Position numbers and translations under genes: made by a program. A stretch of DNA of 64,000 bases, taken from Stagonosporopsis chrysanthemi. Lineage: Eukaryota; Ascomycota; Dothideomycetes; Pleosporales; Didymellaceae. Shown one piece after another: positions 62,405 to 64,000 of this stretch (positions are counted from its first letter, which is position 1; each line of letters opens with the position of its first letter). The stretch is taken from the NCBI GenBank assembly GCA_022560025.1, contig JAFISE010000146.1:1-64000 (forward strand), in the 5' to 3' direction. A model generated the notes under the pieces. The model saw only the letters and a program-made list of their open reading frames with translations. It searched no databases and was not told the origin of the DNA.

Positions 62405-64000
62405 GCGTAGCGCGCGTTTTGTAGGATATCGACTTTGGCCCCCTTTTTTTTCCCTTTGTTTGGCCGGGATCGGCGAAGGCGTTGCGGACGGGCTGTCGTT
62501 GCTGTCGCGCTGGCGCTGCGTCAGGACATAACACTCTCCACTGTCGGGGGTTCGTATAGGAGCGTCTTGTCTGCATCGGCGGCGCCCGTAGATATTTTGT
62601 ATGAGTAGTTGGTTGCTTGTAGATATCACACCCCCTCCTGTACCTTGATCATACATCTTTGCCTGCACGTCTTTGTCCTGCGCCTTTTCCCCTTGCTCGC
62701 AGCTGTGTGTGGTGCAACTCGCTGTGTGTGGTGCAACTAAGTCTCAAGTATGAATGTTATGCCTCGGGAACGTATGAGTGTGTGAGTGGGTGTGTAGATG
62801 AGTGGGTGTAACACCAACAGATTGATCTTTTCCTCCCAATACGGTTTCTAGCTCTTTTTTGAAAACCAACTTGAACAAACCAAGAAAGGAAAGGAAAGAA
62901 AACGGGAGGGGAGCACATGTTGAGCGGAATCTTCAGTGGGTTGTGCAAGTGTGGTGCGGGGAGGTGGAGCGTGCGATGCAGGTTGCAGACATGTTTTCGA
63001 ATCCGAGAGATGGAATTTGGTGATATGTCATAAACTGTGGTTGTCCTATTTTTGAGCTCTTGCGCTTCTGCATTCAAACGCTGTGGTTTCCTCAGGGTAC
63101 GCACCTAACCGCTGGTTGACAGCATGGAGGCGTCTCGTGGAGAGAGACGCCGAGCAGCGCCAGAGACATGGCACGTTTCTCTTCGCATCTTGCGCGAAGG
63201 AGGGAGCACATATCGGTGCTGACAGAAGCTTTTTGGAGTTTGTGGTGGGACAGACTTATGCCGTCGGTGATCATTCGTGAATACGGATATGGTTTGGATA
63301 TAGATGCATGTTGATGTTCAGGGCGAGGGGCGGTGCAGAAGCCATCAAACGCGATGCAGGCGGCTTCAGGACTGGCGTACAGAAAAACATGACAGAGGCG
63401 GATTATGATGATGAGGAAGATTTGTCAGTTTGGACTCTGGTGGCGGACACGAAGTATGGGCCTTTGCTTCCAGGCTTTTGATATAACTCTCGTCCTTCTA
63501 GTGAAGTGGTTGTTTGGATTGGGCATCAAGGCGGGGATAGCAGAGCAGCAGAGCAGCGGAACATTTCTCAAGACAATGCGTTGTTTCTCGAGGAGAAGAG
63601 GAAGGAGACATCGATCCGATGGATTGGGATTTCAGATCAGATCCTTGTAGGTAGAAGTTTGATACTCGGGGTTATGGTCGTGGAGAAAAATGGTTGTAAA
63701 TTTGTGAGAGGAAAGAGGAAACGCAGCGCAGAAGCCATGCCGTGGCATGATTTAGTTTTCAGACCAGTAGACAATTGATGTGACAGAGGTAGGTGGACAT
63801 CATACAAAAACGTTCGTTTTTTAAATATTTTAGAAATGGAGTGCAGATTGATAAAGAATGAGAAGCTGACAGTGTTGATGGTTTATAGATGGCAAAGTGG
63901 CATGATCAGCCCGCATGACACGTTTTCATCATCTTTCGAAACAGGAAGCCAGGAGAAGCAGATGCGTATGCTCTGGCTAAATTTCAGGCTGAGGCTTGTA
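62405..64000. other. Intergenic end of the window, no gene seen
   Basis: 3' side of the m-AAA protease gene; a directly repeated CTGTGTGTGGTGCAACT word at about 62703-62738 and several short frames without domains. A gene may begin beyond the window. Confidence 0.5.

Noticed and set aside
61544..62668. 374-codon minus-strand frame
   Set aside because: Antisense shadow of the second m-AAA exon and its 3' UTR.

Overview
The window is nuclear DNA of a filamentous ascomycete. The evidence is the gene content (wetA, Zn2Cys6 regulator, AA9 LPMO, cutinase, PTH11-like receptor relic), the short introns (47-92 nt, GT..AG, often with a CTAAC-like branch point, the longest about 140 nt) and two very AT-rich blocks of the kind left by repeat-induced point mutation (RIP). 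The protein styles and the mix of plant-wall enzymes suggest Dothideomycetes, probably Pleosporales and plant-associated. That placement is inference.

Region 1 (1-9.1 kb) is an accessory, decaying segment between and around two AT-rich blocks (about 96-960 and 7600-7960). It holds one apparently intact gene that appears only after splicing: a three-exon, 241-aa secreted protein with a Cys-free pro-region, a Lys-Arg site and a ten-cysteine C-terminal domain (979-1831, minus). Around it lie relics of an alpha/beta hydrolase, a type-B carboxylesterase, a small Cys-rich secreted protein, a PTH11-like receptor, a DUF7735-like secreted protein and an F-box-like protein. They carry premature stops, frameshifts, missing starts and one large internal deletion.

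Region 2 (9.7-18.9 kb) has four intact accessory enzymes: a GH31 alpha-xylosidase-type glycosidase, an AA9 lytic polysaccharide monooxygenase, a cutinase and a five-exon cytochrome P450. They would act on xyloglucan, cellulose and cutin, with one oxidative enzyme of unknown substrate. After a mostly gene-poor 3 kb come an SMP-C2-C2 lipid-transfer-type protein, a phytanoyl-CoA dioxygenase-like enzyme and a TMEM234-family membrane protein.

Region 3 (28.5-40.9 kb) is largely core genome: wetA (conidial maturation), RRP4 (RNA exosome cap), a phospholipase-D-like protein with two HKD motifs, an F-box-like protein, and a PMCA-type Ca2+ ATPase. Region 4 (41-52 kb) is a run of poorly characterised genes: F-box-like, ankyrin-like and unknown proteins, a small Cys-containing membrane protein and a Zn2Cys6 regulator. 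Region 5 (52-64 kb) carries a vacuolar-type Ca2+/H+ exchanger, a 101-aa tail-anchored protein, QCR8 of respiratory complex III, a 7-bp two-letter tandem array interrupted by an assembly gap, and a mitochondrial m-AAA protease. Two classical routes of vacuolar Ca2+ uptake (pump and exchanger) therefore lie about 11.5 kb apart, and two inner-mitochondrial-membrane genes flank the tandem array.

All exon boundaries were worked out by reading frame, splice signals and family similarity by eye. No database search was run. Family names come from recognised motifs. No tRNA, rRNA, CRISPR array or complete transposon was recognised.
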